IMG/VR virus record: IMGVR_UViG_3300020202_000106
Span: 1 to 45,872 of that record
DNA from: a virus
Reading direction: 5' to 3' (one strand)
Length of the DNA stretch: 45,872 nucleotides
Shown piece after piece: positions 13,110-21,014 of this stretch. Each line of letters opens with the position of its first letter. Positions within the stretch are counted from its first letter, which is position 1. The notes under the pieces are model-generated. The model had not been told where the DNA came from and searched no databases. It worked only from the letters and a program-made list of their open reading frames with translations. Made by a program: the position numbers and the translations under genes.

Positions 13110-13555
13110 CAGAGCAACCGCGCCACGAGGTCCACGACAAGCTAGATGCGCTGATCCAAGCCGCCTACGCCCATGCGGACGCATCGAACACGAGCCCCGC
13201 CATTCCTTGGCCCGAGGACGGCGCGCTCATGGCGGCAAATCAGGCGGTGCGCGACGCCTTCACCGCCGTGCTCAATCACATCGCCTCCCTGGAAGCGGAG
13301 CTACGAGCGGCCAGACGGGACACCGAGATCGTGGAGTGGACCGAGCGGAACCCCAACGCATCCATCGTGCGGTTCGAGCGGACGAGTGCGTGGCGGGGGC
13401 CCGGCTTCCGCGTGAACGACGCGGAGTACAGCGGGACGTACCACTACGGCGACACGTTCCGAGAGGCGGCTCGCGTCGCCATGGCCGCCCACGGCTCTCG
13501 CACCCGGAACCTCGACGATGCCGCCTCCCGCCTCTCCGGGGAGACCGCGACATGA
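13106..13555 (+). CDS. hypothetical protein, 149 aa
   Basis: A helical N-terminus with a coiled-coil segment (VLNHIASLEAELRAARRDTEI) precedes a beta region (RVNDAEYSGTYHYGDTFREA). Unrecognised. ATGA overlaps with the upstream HTH gene; its stop overlaps the next start. Confidence 0.6.
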   Translation: MTEQPRHEVHDKLDALIQAAYAHADASNTSPAIPWPEDGALMAANQAVRDAFTAVLNHIASLEAELRAARRDTEIVEWTERNPNASIVRFERTSAWRGPGFRVNDAEYSGTYHYGDTFREAARVAMAAHGSRTRNLDDAASRLSGETAT

Positions 13556-13848
13556 GCAACCGCAAAGTGCCATGCGGCGTGTGCTTCACGCCCTCGCTCT
13601 GCGAAGGTCGCGTGCTTTGCGGCCTCGACGCCGCGCGCCGCGACAACGACGGACCCGGCTCAGTCGACGCGGAAGGTTACATCGAGTGCCCCTACTGCGG
13701 GGACGAGCAGTGGGATGACCTGAACTACTCCGACGGTGAGTATCGTGTCGAGTGCGAGTCCGAGAGTTGCGCGCGGACCTTCACCGTCCGCGTCGCGACG
13801 ACCGTGACCTTCACCTCCATTCCGGAGGACCGCCCCAATGGACGGTGA
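13552..13848 (+). CDS. small zinc-ribbon protein, 98 aa
   Basis: The N-terminal CGVCFTPSLCEGRVLCG is cysteine-rich, and a clear ribbon follows: CPYCGDEQW, then CESESCARTF, typical of small C4 zinc ribbons. Family not recognised; such proteins are often nucleic-acid or protein adaptors. The last codons carry a hairpin with the next gene's ribosome binding site. Confidence 0.75.
   Translation: MSNRKVPCGVCFTPSLCEGRVLCGLDAARRDNDGPGSVDAEGYIECPYCGDEQWDDLNYSDGEYRVECESESCARTFTVRVATTVTFTSIPEDRPNGR
13814..13828 (+). promoter_or_regulatory. Shine-Dalgarno hairpin before the gene at 13838
   Basis: CCTCC-ATTCC-GGAGG, 5-bp stem and 5-nt loop; GGAGG is the ribosome binding site for ATG 13838. Confidence 0.55.
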
Positions 13849-14170
13849 GACCAGAGACGTGATGGCGGTCGTGGAACGGGTCGAGGAGTTGGACCGGCTG
13901 GCGACGCCGGGGCCGTGGCCGATACATCGGGCGCCACGACGACTGGACGATGCGGTTTTGATCGCGGAATACCGCACCGACGCCCCCGAGCTGGCGCGGG
14001 AAGTCCGAGCCGAGCGGAAGCGCTTCGAGACCATGCTGGCGATGCTACCCACCACCGTTCGGATGCAGTTCGGCGGCGATCCCGTCGCGGCGCGGACGAT
14101 CGTGGACGCGATGATCGCCAAGGTTGCCGCCCTCACCCCCTCCTCCTCTGACGATGACCGAACCGACTGA
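13838..14170 (+). CDS. TPGPW-type phage protein, 110 aa
   Basis: Contains ELDRLATPGPWPIH, then DDAVLIAEYRTDAPELAREV. The ATPGPW-then-LIA-R-APEL pattern recurs in many small phage proteins of the Ea22-like kind; their function is unknown. Overlaps the previous gene by 11 bp and the next by 17 bp. Confidence 0.65.
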   Translation: MDGETRDVMAVVERVEELDRLATPGPWPIHRAPRRLDDAVLIAEYRTDAPELAREVRAERKRFETMLAMLPTTVRMQFGGDPVAARTIVDAMIAKVAALTPSSSDDDRTD

Positions 14171-14501
14171 GATCATGCTTACTGACCGCTATGCCGCCAC
14201 TGGGCGTCCATACCCGGAGCCGTCAACCGTCTGCCTCGGCCAGTGCGAGGGGATGGGCTGCGTGCCACACAAGGACAACCCGGAGGAGGGCGGGATCTTC
14301 CAGCAGCTTTGGGAGGAGGAGCACGCGGAAGCTCACAAGATCACGACGCGAATTCGGAACGCGTGGCGGTTCGAATTCCTCCCGCTCGGAAGTCGTTTTG
14401 CGATTCTCTGGGAACGGTGCGACGGCTGGCATTTCGTGAAATGCCCCGATTGTGGCGGCACGGGGAAGCGGCCACCCGGAGGCTTCGATGCCGACCGCTG
14501 A
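14154..14501 (+). CDS. hypothetical protein with CxxC pair, 115 aa
   Basis: MTEPTEIMLTDRYAATG; CLGQCEGMGC near residue 27 and CPDCGGTG near the C-terminus could form one zinc site or a DnaJ-like knuckle. The middle is tryptophan-rich (AWRFEFLPLGSRFAILWE). Unrecognised. The start is placed at 14154, where the frame follows CTGACG and overlaps the upstream gene. Confidence 0.6.
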   Translation: MTEPTEIMLTDRYAATGRPYPEPSTVCLGQCEGMGCVPHKDNPEEGGIFQQLWEEEHAEAHKITTRIRNAWRFEFLPLGSRFAILWERCDGWHFVKCPDCGGTGKRPPGGFDADR

Positions 14502-14700
14502 GACGCTGGTCCTGGGACTGCTGGCGATCTGGTTCGCCTACCTGTGGGGGAGCGAGGCGAAGTGCATCGAGGTCGGGTGTCACGCCCGCTTCGCGTGGTT
14601 CGGCTCGCGCTGCAAGCGGTGCTTCCGGTTCCACCACATCTACGACCGTCGTCGGCTCGCGGCCAACGGGCGGGCGATTCTCGGGAGGGCGAAGCGATGA
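14488..14700 (+). CDS. small membrane protein with cysteine motif, 70 aa
   Basis: One N-terminal transmembrane helix (LVLGLLAIWFAYLWG) and then C-x-x-x-x-C, CKRCF and HH, a possible cytoplasmic zinc site, with a basic end (DRRRLAANGRAILGRAKR). Function unknown. It ends 3 bp before the end of the convergent metallohydrolase gene. Confidence 0.6.
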   Translation: MPTAETLVLGLLAIWFAYLWGSEAKCIEVGCHARFAWFGSRCKRCFRFHHIYDRRRLAANGRAILGRAKR

Positions 14701-14702
14701 GC

Positions 14703-15200
14703 CTACTCGCGTGGCCCGGCCGCCGCGCGCATCGAGACGCACCGCTCGCGCAGTCGGGCCAGCGTCTCGGCGCTGAGCTGTCGCGGCGGCGAGTAGCGGA
14801 CTCGGTTCGCCTTGAAGGCCGCGCGCAGTTCGGCGTGCGCCTCGGCGCCGAGGAAGTGCCGCACCAGCTTGAGGTAGACCGCCGCGTATCGATAGTCGTG
14901 CTGGCAACCGGCAGGGGCGACGCAATGCGCCACCTCGTGCAAGATGTACTGCGGGTGCCGCGCGAAGCGGGGGAGTGTCAGCCATCCCGTCGTGTTCGCC
15001 GCGCCCCGTCGGCGCCCCCTCCCGTCGTGCGCCCGAAAGCGCCATCGACCGAAGTGGCGCCGGAACCATCGGTCTCGCTCGATGCGCTCCAGGTAGGCCC
15101 ACACCTCGACCATCGTCGTGAACGGCCTTCTCTGAAACGCAGCCGTCGACCGCTCTGCCCTGTACAGCTTCGCGCGCTGCGTGTCTCGCGTCGTGCTCAT
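14703..15200 (-). CDS. TIGR04338-like HExxH putative metallohydrolase
   Basis: 165 residues on the minus strand. The zinc motif HEVAH at residues 88-92 (YILHEVAHCVAP) and an N-terminal RDTQRAKLYRAER match the TIGR04338 putative metallohydrolase family known from actinobacteria and their phages. H101 is a possible third ligand. A good ribosome binding site (GGAGG, 5 nt) precedes the ATG at 15200. It is the only minus-strand gene in 7.9-41.9 kb, has its own promoter region and may be expressed at a different time, for example in the lysogen. Substrate unknown. Confidence 0.85.
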   Translation of the reverse strand: MSTTRDTQRAKLYRAERSTAAFQRRPFTTMVEVWAYLERIERDRWFRRHFGRWRFRAHDGRGRRRGAANTTGWLTLPRFARHPQYILHEVAHCVAPAGCQHDYRYAAVYLKLVRHFLGAEAHAELRAAFKANRVRYSPPRQLSAETLARLRERCVSMRAAAGPRE

Positions 15201-15393
15201 CGCATCCTCCGTGTGTGAAGTGGATGCATGAAATTTAAGATTTCACTTTTCTCACTCACGCACTTTCTCGCGACACCAGTGACGTTGGCTCGCGATCCAC
15301 GCACTCAACTGACGACACCATGCGGGCATTGACAGCACACACGACGATTTCGCGGCGACCAATGCCCACCACCCCCACCGAAGGAGCGAGACC
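15201..15393. promoter_or_regulatory. divergent intergenic region with TGAAAT palindrome
   Basis: 193 bp between the divergent genes at 15200 and 15394. TGAAAT-TTAAG-ATTTCA (15229-15245) is a perfect 6+5+6 inverted repeat in a locally A/T-rich stretch, a likely operator or AT-rich promoter for the metallohydrolase gene. TTGACA at 15325-15330 could be a rightward -35 box but no good -10 follows. Confidence 0.5.
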
Positions 15394-15705
15394 ATGAGGG
15401 CGGGTCAGGTTATCGCCGCAGTTCAGTACGCGCTGGACACGAACCAGACGGTGAACAGTCGAGGCGAGTGGGTGCCGTCGATCCCGCTGCCCTTCTACCT
15501 GCTCGTTCGGAAGCGCTGTTCTTGCGGCGCGACGTTCTGGACGACAGCGGGTTACGAGGGTCACTACGCACTTCGCCACATCCTGGAGATGGAGCAAACC
15601 CGTCCGGCCGACCACTTCGGCATTTCGGTTTACGGCGTCACAGCTACCGAGCCGCTGACGTGGGACCGTCGGCCCGCCGACCACACCGGAGGAAGGGAGC
15701 CGTGA
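15394..15705 (+). CDS. hypothetical protein with zinc-finger-like motif, 103 aa
   Basis: MRAGQVIAAVQYALDT is followed by CSCGATFWTTAGYEGHYALRH, a C2H2-like arrangement (CxC then HxxxxH). No family recognised. The leader has GAAGGAGCG, a good ribosome binding site. The stop overlaps the GTG of the HNH gene. Confidence 0.65.
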   Translation: MRAGQVIAAVQYALDTNQTVNSRGEWVPSIPLPFYLLVRKRCSCGATFWTTAGYEGHYALRHILEMEQTRPADHFGISVYGVTATEPLTWDRRPADHTGGREP

Positions 15706-15977
15706 GCGGAAGGCGCAAGGGCCGTCGCCGTCGTCGCCTCTGGCTCGCTGATCCGCATTGCCACTATTGCGGACAACTCACGGTCTACGTGTCGGCGCTG
15801 CCGGGAAAGACGCTTCCGTGGAACGCAGCGACGGTGGACCACATCCATCCTCGCGGGAGCGGGAAGGTCCGGCACCGTCAGGCGGAGCACGTCCTCGCCT
15901 GCTGGTACTGCAACATGAAGCGCGCCGATCGGCCTTACGAGGAGTTTCGCGCCCGATTCGCTGAGGCGGTTTCATGA
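15702..15977 (+). CDS. HNH endonuclease
   Basis: 91 residues from GTG (GTGA overlap, GGAGGAAGGGAG upstream). It has the HNH core: CHYCG, then ATVDHIHPRGSGKV, then EHVLACWYCNMKRADRPYEEF. The histidine of VDHIHP, the second histidine of EHVLACWYCN and the zinc-binding CxxC pairs are all visible. It is a free-standing small HNH protein between unrelated phage genes, in the recombination/packaging neighbourhood, so it may be a homing-type nuclease or take part in DNA processing. Confidence 0.88.
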   Translation: MSGRRKGRRRRRLWLADPHCHYCGQLTVYVSALPGKTLPWNAATVDHIHPRGSGKVRHRQAEHVLACWYCNMKRADRPYEEFRARFAEAVS

Positions 15978-16537
15978 CCCCCCTCCCACCCCAGCAGGGA
16001 CGCGAACGCGGCGCACGCGGGACCGGCCTCACCTTCGACCAGATCGTGCGGCACATGGTCGAGATGGGGATCCCGCACGCCAAGGCCGACGCCCAGGCCC
16101 GACGGGAGTGCGGCTTGCCGGCCGCCGACCTGGACACGCCCCGCCAGATCATCGAGCGCGCACCGTCGATCAAGCTCCCCGTCTCGTTCGTGCTTCCCTG
16201 GTCCGCCCTCGTCTCCGACAACCGCCGGCACGGACTGCTCAACGGCTCCATCCTCCTCACCGCTGAGTACCGCACCGGGAAGGCGAAGGCCAAGGCAGCA
16301 GCGCGGGAAGCGGCGGGGCTCGGAATGGCCGTCTCGTTCCCCGTCGCGCTCCATGCCCGCGTGTACGTGCCGGACGACTACCGCGCCCACGACGTGCCGA
16401 ACTTCGCAAAGTGCGTTCACGACGCCATCGAAGGCGTGATCTACACCAAGGATCGATGGCTCTGGCGCGCGACGTGGGAACGTGCTGGAGTCGACGTAGA
16501 CCGCCCCCGCGCCGAGATCGAAGTCACGCCGCTGTAA
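15974..16537 (+). CDS. rusA: RusA-family Holliday junction resolvase
   Basis: 187 residues. The C-terminal 120 residues follow the RusA pattern: LPWSALVSDNRRHG, TAEYRTGKAKAKAAAREA, then the acidic metal-binding stretch YRAHDVPNFAKCVHDAIEG and VIYTKDRWLWRATW, where the aspartates of HDVPN, HDAIEG and KDR correspond to the catalytic carboxylates. The N-terminal 55 residues are extra and include a helical segment with DKADAQARRECG-like composition. RusA cuts Holliday junctions before packaging. ATG overlaps the HNH stop. Confidence 0.9.
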   Translation: MTPLPPQQGRERGARGTGLTFDQIVRHMVEMGIPHAKADAQARRECGLPAADLDTPRQIIERAPSIKLPVSFVLPWSALVSDNRRHGLLNGSILLTAEYRTGKAKAKAAAREAAGLGMAVSFPVALHARVYVPDDYRAHDVPNFAKCVHDAIEGVIYTKDRWLWRATWERAGVDVDRPRAEIEVTPL

Positions 16538-16573
16538 CCCCCTTCCTCACGGTACACCCCGGAGACCTACCCA

Positions 16574-16807
16574 ATGCTGACCCCTCCCAACCTTCTGTCC
16601 GTCGCCCCCACTCTCTCGCTGCATCCGGACCTGATCCAGTTCTGCGAAGTCACAGACCGCCACGGATACGGCCTGCGCCTCCGCGTCTATGTGTCGGAGT
16701 CGCCCGGTGTGTTCAACGTCCCCGCGTCTGACGTCCTGCCCGATGCGTGGCGCGTACTGGGGCTGTCCTCACCGAATGCGGAGGCTCCCGCCAATGTCCT
16801 CCCCTGA
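16574..16807 (+). CDS. hypothetical protein, 77 aa
   Basis: MLTPPNLLSVAPTLSLHPD followed by a beta-rich part (GYGLRLRVYVSESPGVFNV). Unrecognised. Ribosome binding site GGAG in CCCCGGAGACC upstream. Overlaps the next gene by 14 bp. Confidence 0.6.
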   Translation: MLTPPNLLSVAPTLSLHPDLIQFCEVTDRHGYGLRLRVYVSESPGVFNVPASDVLPDAWRVLGLSSPNAEAPANVLP

Positions 16808-17021
16808 CCATCCCGAGATCCCACCCGCGCTCTCCGATGAGGAGTGGTCCGCCGAGGGGCGCGAATATGTTGCTCGGTACGTGTGGCGGGCTCGTTTCGT
16901 CCGCCGCCGCCACGAGATCCAACTAGACGACGGAACGCGAATCTGGTTCCACCGCGTCGAGCTTCACCCCCGCGTCGCGCGCATCGTCTCGTACGCTCCC
17001 GTCTCCCCTCCCCATGACTGA
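16794..17021 (+). CDS. hypothetical protein, 75 aa
   Basis: MSSPDHPEIPPALSDEEW, then a basic beta region (YVWRARFVRRRHEIQLDDGTR). Unrecognised. GCGGAGG at 16777 is its ribosome binding site. The end overlaps the glycosyltransferase start by 8 bp, so it may be part of that transcription unit. Confidence 0.6.
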   Translation: MSSPDHPEIPPALSDEEWSAEGREYVARYVWRARFVRRRHEIQLDDGTRIWFHRVELHPRVARIVSYAPVSPPHD

Positions 17022-18189
17022 GACCATCTCCACGACCGACTCCCTCCCCGTCGAACTCGGATGGGGTATCAGCACCGCCACCGGGTGGGGGCTGTTCGCA
17101 CTCCACGTCGCGCTCGGCCTCGCCCGCGAAGGTCGCCGCGTCCACGTCCTCGCGCGCTCTGATCTCTCGGGCGTCCCGGCGACGTTGCTCCCGACGCTCG
17201 CGCCGATGCTCGAACCCGGCGACGTGAGCGAGCGGCGTATCCGGATCGAGGGCTACGGCAACCACTGGCCCGCGTTTGTCGACGTCCCCAACCGCGTCCG
17301 CGTCCTGCTGGCCGTCTTCGAGGACACCGCCATCCCAGTTCACGCTGTGGACGATCTCAAGCGCTACGATCTGATTCTCACTCCATCGACCTGGGCACAA
17401 GGCGTCCTTAAGGCGAAGGGCATCCACTCCACGGTCTGGCACCAAGGGTACGACGACACTCTGTTCACCCCCGCGCCGCGCCGGCGCCCGAAGGACGGTC
17501 GGTTTTACGTCTTTTCGGGCGGCAAGCTCGAATTTCGGAAGGGGCAAGACATCGTCGTCGAGGCGTTCAGACGATTCCGGGAGACACCGGAAGGCCGGGA
17601 TGCCGTGCTCGTCACCGCGTGGCAGAATCGCTGGCCGCCGACCATGCACTCCATCTGGGAGTCCGGGTACGTCAAGGGCGTTCCCGTCATCCGCGACGGT
17701 CGGGCCGACATCACGGCATGGCTCGCGGCCAACGGGATCCCGCCCGACGCGACGATGGACCTCGGCTTTCTTTCGCAGGAGCAGTTCGCCAGCGCCATCC
17801 GAGAATGCGACGTCGCGCTCTTTCCGAACCGCTGCGAGGGCGCGACGAACATGGTGCTGCCCGAGGTGATGGGGAGCGGTGTCCCGTGCATCGCGAGCCA
17901 GAATACCGGGCACCTCGACGTCTTTGGCTCTATTGATCCCGATCTGCAACTCACCCATCAGTCCCCGGTGACGCTCCCGTGCCCGTTGTTCACCGGCATG
18001 GACGGCTGGGGCGAATCCGACCCCGAAGAATGCGTTAACGCACTTCAGCGAGTGCGCCAGCGCGCCCTCCCGCCGATCGTCATTGCTGGGGCCCAGTTAG
18101 GAGCCGCCGAACGCGCGTTTGCTTGGTCAACCCAAGCCCTCTGGCTGGACATCCTCCTGTCTTCCGCGGATTCCCTCGCTCATGCCTAA
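17014..18189 (+). CDS. GT4-family glycosyltransferase
   Basis: 391 residues with a GT-B fold. The N-terminal domain starts with ELGWGISTATGWGLFALHVALGLA. The C-terminal domain has FSGGKLEFRKGQDIVVEAF (glycosyltransferase group 1 signature) and the nucleotide-sugar site NRCEGATNMVLPEVMGSG near residues 271-288, with two glutamates seven residues apart (E274 and E283 region). It transfers a sugar from an activated donor. It leads a cassette with a TPR/glycosyltransferase and a FkbM methyltransferase, joined by overlapping starts. The acceptor (host envelope, virion protein or DNA) is not visible in the sequence. Confidence 0.9.
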   Translation: MTETISTTDSLPVELGWGISTATGWGLFALHVALGLAREGRRVHVLARSDLSGVPATLLPTLAPMLEPGDVSERRIRIEGYGNHWPAFVDVPNRVRVLLAVFEDTAIPVHAVDDLKRYDLILTPSTWAQGVLKAKGIHSTVWHQGYDDTLFTPAPRRRPKDGRFYVFSGGKLEFRKGQDIVVEAFRRFRETPEGRDAVLVTAWQNRWPPTMHSIWESGYVKGVPVIRDGRADITAWLAANGIPPDATMDLGFLSQEQFASAIRECDVALFPNRCEGATNMVLPEVMGSGVPCIASQNTGHLDVFGSIDPDLQLTHQSPVTLPCPLFTGMDGWGESDPEECVNALQRVRQRALPPIVIAGAQLGAAERAFAWSTQALWLDILLSSADSLAHA

Positions 18190-19714
18190 GGCCAAACGCA
18201 TTCGGGTCATCAGGGACGGCAACCCCGTCCCGGCCTCCGACCGTCCCCTCTCGATCGTCGGCACCAAGCGCTGGCGGGAGACCGTGCCACAGCACCTCCA
18301 GCAGCCGCTTGCCCAGGCCCTCCGGGCAATGGAGGACAACAACCTCCCCGAAGCGCTCAAGTGGTTCGGCGCTTGCGCGGACATCGAGCCATTCTCCAAG
18401 CCGGTGTTGTACTTCGGTGGCCAGGTCGCGGCGCAGGGCTACTTCACGCTCCGCGGCCAGGACCCGAACCACCCGAACCTCCCAGAGTGGCGGGGGATCG
18501 CGGAGACTCTCGTCCGCGCCGCATTCGAAGTCGCGCCCGACGATGCCGTTGCCTGTCACAACCTCGGTCGGTTCCTACAGGACGCCGGAGACGATGCCGA
18601 GGCGATTCCGGTCTACCGCCATGCGCTGCTGCTCGACGAGAAGCAGGTCGAGACGTGGGGCAATCTCGGGACTGCCCTCTACCAACTCGGCCGCGTCGAG
18701 GAGGCGTGGGAGTGCTGGCGCCAGGCGACCGCCCTCCCCGCCGACAAGGCCAGCGCTCGCCTCGCGCAGTCCTACATCTGGCTGCGCCAGGGGCGGTACA
18801 CGGAGGGCTGGGGCGCGTACAATGACCGCTGGAGGGACCTTGAGTTCCAGCGAGGCTACGGTCGCTTCAAGGACCTCGGTCCTAAGCACTGGCGCGGAGG
18901 TCCACTCCCGAAGCGTCACGCGCTCTACGTCCACGGTGAGCAAGGGTTGGGCGATCACGTCCAGTTTGCGCGGTACGTGGCCGAACTCCAGCGGCAGGGC
19001 TACACCATCGCTGCGCTCGAGACGCGGGCCGTCCTCAAGCGGTGGATGGAGGCGAGCTTCCCCGGCCTCGCCATCCACGTCCGGGACACTCACCCCCTGC
19101 CCGAGTACACGCATCACGTCTCAACGCTGGACCTGCCGGGGATTCTAGGGACTACAGTGGAGACGATCCCGGCCCCGATGCCACCGACATTTCGGGACTC
19201 GACGAACGAGGACATTAAGACGCTGATGCGAAGGGTGGCCGGTGACACATCCATCCGCGTCGGCATCGCTTGGGAAGGTGCGAAGGGCAACCCCGCGGAC
19301 TCCATCCGCTCCATCCCACACGAAGCGCTTCGGCATCTGGCCGACATCCCGAACGTGACGTGGGTGGCGCTCCAGTTCGCGCCGGACGCGCCGATGGTCG
19401 GTCGCGCGTGGCTCGGCAAGCAGTTTATCGACGGCGCAGACGGCTGTCAGGACGCCCTTGATACGGCGGCCGTCATGCGCGGTCTCGATCTGGTCGTCAC
19501 CGTGGACACGTTGACCGCACACCTCGCTGGAACGCTCGGTGTCCCTACATGGGTGCTCCACCGCTTCTGCCGGGAGTGGCGATGGCTCGACCAGGGCGAG
19601 GCTTGCCCATGGTATCCGTCGGTTCGCTCGCTGACGGTGTCGACGCCTGGGGACTGGGACGGCCTGCTCGCGCGCGTCCGCGTGGGAATCATGGAGCGCG
19701 TCCCCCATGGCTGA
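18182..19714 (+). CDS. TPR protein with C-terminal glycosyltransferase domain
   Basis: 510 residues. The N-terminal half has tetratricopeptide repeats (AVACHNLGRFLQDAGDDAEA, QVETWGNLGTALYQLGRVEE). From about residue 355 a GT9/GT41-like domain follows: VGIAWEGAKGN, SIPHEALRHLADIP, DTAAVMRGLDLVVTVDT, TAHLAGTLGVPTWVL and CPWYPSVR. Such TPR-glycosyltransferases modify proteins or glycans, with the TPRs binding the acceptor. ATG overlaps the GT4 stop. Confidence 0.88.
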   Translation: MPKAKRIRVIRDGNPVPASDRPLSIVGTKRWRETVPQHLQQPLAQALRAMEDNNLPEALKWFGACADIEPFSKPVLYFGGQVAAQGYFTLRGQDPNHPNLPEWRGIAETLVRAAFEVAPDDAVACHNLGRFLQDAGDDAEAIPVYRHALLLDEKQVETWGNLGTALYQLGRVEEAWECWRQATALPADKASARLAQSYIWLRQGRYTEGWGAYNDRWRDLEFQRGYGRFKDLGPKHWRGGPLPKRHALYVHGEQGLGDHVQFARYVAELQRQGYTIAALETRAVLKRWMEASFPGLAIHVRDTHPLPEYTHHVSTLDLPGILGTTVETIPAPMPPTFRDSTNEDIKTLMRRVAGDTSIRVGIAWEGAKGNPADSIRSIPHEALRHLADIPNVTWVALQFAPDAPMVGRAWLGKQFIDGADGCQDALDTAAVMRGLDLVVTVDTLTAHLAGTLGVPTWVLHRFCREWRWLDQGEACPWYPSVRSLTVSTPGDWDGLLARVRVGIMERVPHG

Positions 19715-20534
19715 GACCACCCTTGTCGTCCCCGCCGCTCCGGGCCCCCTCCATCTCTCGCTGGACCCTCGAAGCCCCGTCCAAGCCGCCATGCTGTGCG
19801 ATCTCGTTACCATCGACGGCTACGAGCCTGGGACCTGGGCCACGTTCAAGGCGCTACTCCGACCCGGGGACTTCTATATAGATGTCGGCGCCCACATCGG
19901 CGTGTTCACCTGCCTCGGCGCGCTGATCGTCGGTCCCACCGGGCGAGTGCTTGCCTTCGAGCCTGACAACGACAACCGGCGCCGACTTCAGCAAAACGTC
20001 GCCCGCAACGGCTTCGCGCATGTCGCGATCGACAAACGGGCCGTGGCGAACGTCACGGATCGCCTGAGCTTCTACCGGTGCGCAGACAACGACGGCGGCC
20101 ACGCGCTGTACAACCCTGGCCGGGCCGCCGCGAACGTCAAGACGCGGGCGCACCCGAAACAGTCCATCGTTCGCACCACGACCCTCGACGACGCCGTTCT
20201 GCCAGGTTCACCCCCGGTCCGGCTCCTCAAGATCGACGTGGAGGGTGCCGAGGTAAACGTCCTTCGCGGCGCCCAGCGCATCCTGGGCACGGACCGCCCT
20301 GCGATCATCGCGGAGATCAACGCGTTCGGCCTCCAGCAGATGGGGGAAGGCGAGCACACCCTCCGCGCATTCCTACGGTCGTTCGGCTACCAGGAATACG
20401 GCATCCAGGACGTGGCTCCCCATCGTGTCCCACTCACCCCCGAGCAAACCATCCAGCAGCAGGAGTACAACGACGGGGTGCTCTACATGACCGTCTTCAA
20501 CATGCTGTTCCTCCATCCCGAGTCTGGCCGATGA
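19707..20534 (+). CDS. FkbM-family SAM-dependent methyltransferase
   Basis: 275 residues. SAM motif I is FYIDVGAHIGVF (residues 56-67), then VLAFEPDNDNRRRL, and the FkbM hallmark LLKIDVEGAEVNVLRGA, followed by AIIAEINAFG. FkbM enzymes O-methylate sugars or other small acceptors. Its position as third gene of the cassette, overlapping the TPR/glycosyltransferase stop, suggests it caps or decorates the glycan made by the upstream enzymes. Confidence 0.92.
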   Translation: MAETTLVVPAAPGPLHLSLDPRSPVQAAMLCDLVTIDGYEPGTWATFKALLRPGDFYIDVGAHIGVFTCLGALIVGPTGRVLAFEPDNDNRRRLQQNVARNGFAHVAIDKRAVANVTDRLSFYRCADNDGGHALYNPGRAAANVKTRAHPKQSIVRTTTLDDAVLPGSPPVRLLKIDVEGAEVNVLRGAQRILGTDRPAIIAEINAFGLQQMGEGEHTLRAFLRSFGYQEYGIQDVAPHRVPLTPEQTIQQQEYNDGVLYMTVFNMLFLHPESGR

Positions 20535-20806
20535 CGACCGACCCCAATGCCCCGCGCCGCCCGCTCACCGATCAGCAACGCATCGTCGCCGAGTTGGTCG
20601 GTCGCGGCCTCGACGCTCCTGACGTCGCCCGACGGCTGGGCATTCGGCCGTCCACCGTCCGGTCACACGTCAACGCCATCGCGCTCCTCCTCCCCAACCC
20701 GGACCACCTGGGCGCGTACCGGCTCGTCATGCTCTGGGCGGCTCACGAACGCTGGATGCGGGACTGCCACCCCAACCCACCTGACGTTCCCCGCAAAATT
20801 GCGTAG
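20531..20806 (+). CDS. LuxR-type HTH regulator, 91 aa
   Basis: A free-standing GerE/LuxR helix-turn-helix: PLTDQQRIVAELVGRGLDAPD, VARRLGIRPSTVRSHVNAI, with no receiver or ligand domain. The start overlaps the FkbM stop. It is the last gene before the terminase operon and could be the activator of late transcription or a regulator of the glycan cassette; nothing in the sequence decides between these. Confidence 0.85.
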   Translation: MTTDPNAPRRPLTDQQRIVAELVGRGLDAPDVARRLGIRPSTVRSHVNAIALLLPNPDHLGAYRLVMLWAAHERWMRDCHPNPPDVPRKIA

Positions 20807-20855
20807 ACAGTTCTGAGCATGTGCTCGTCATCGCGATTTGCCACTATGCAGCGTG

Positions 20856-21014
20856 ATGGCGAAGCAGCCGGGCCGCGACGACACCGTATCGATCGCGCCG
20901 CGATACTGCGGCGCCTGTTCGCGTCTCCTCGATAGTCGTACTGCCGTTGCCCGCCACAACATCCGTTGTGCCGATACCGGCGAGCGGGCCTACCCGCGGG
21001 CGGTGGGGCGCTGA
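20856..21014 (+). CDS. 52-aa zinc-finger-like protein preceding the terminase
   Basis: MAKQPGRDDTVSIAPRYCGACSRLLDSRTAVARHNIRCADTG contains CGAC and HNIRC, a C2HC finger. The stop TGA overlaps the terminase small-subunit start (TGATG). Short, but the overlap, the finger motif and codon composition support it. It may be an accessory DNA-binding protein for packaging; that is inference. Confidence 0.55.
   Translation: MAKQPGRDDTVSIAPRYCGACSRLLDSRTAVARHNIRCADTGERAYPRAVGR

Noticed and set aside
15325-15330. TTGACA as a rightward promoter for the gene at 15394
   Set aside because: No -10-like hexamer at 16-18 bp spacing, so it is mentioned only as a possibility.
16687-17958. 423-codon minus-strand open frame
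   Set aside because: Antisense to the GT4 glycosyltransferase, no recognisable motif.
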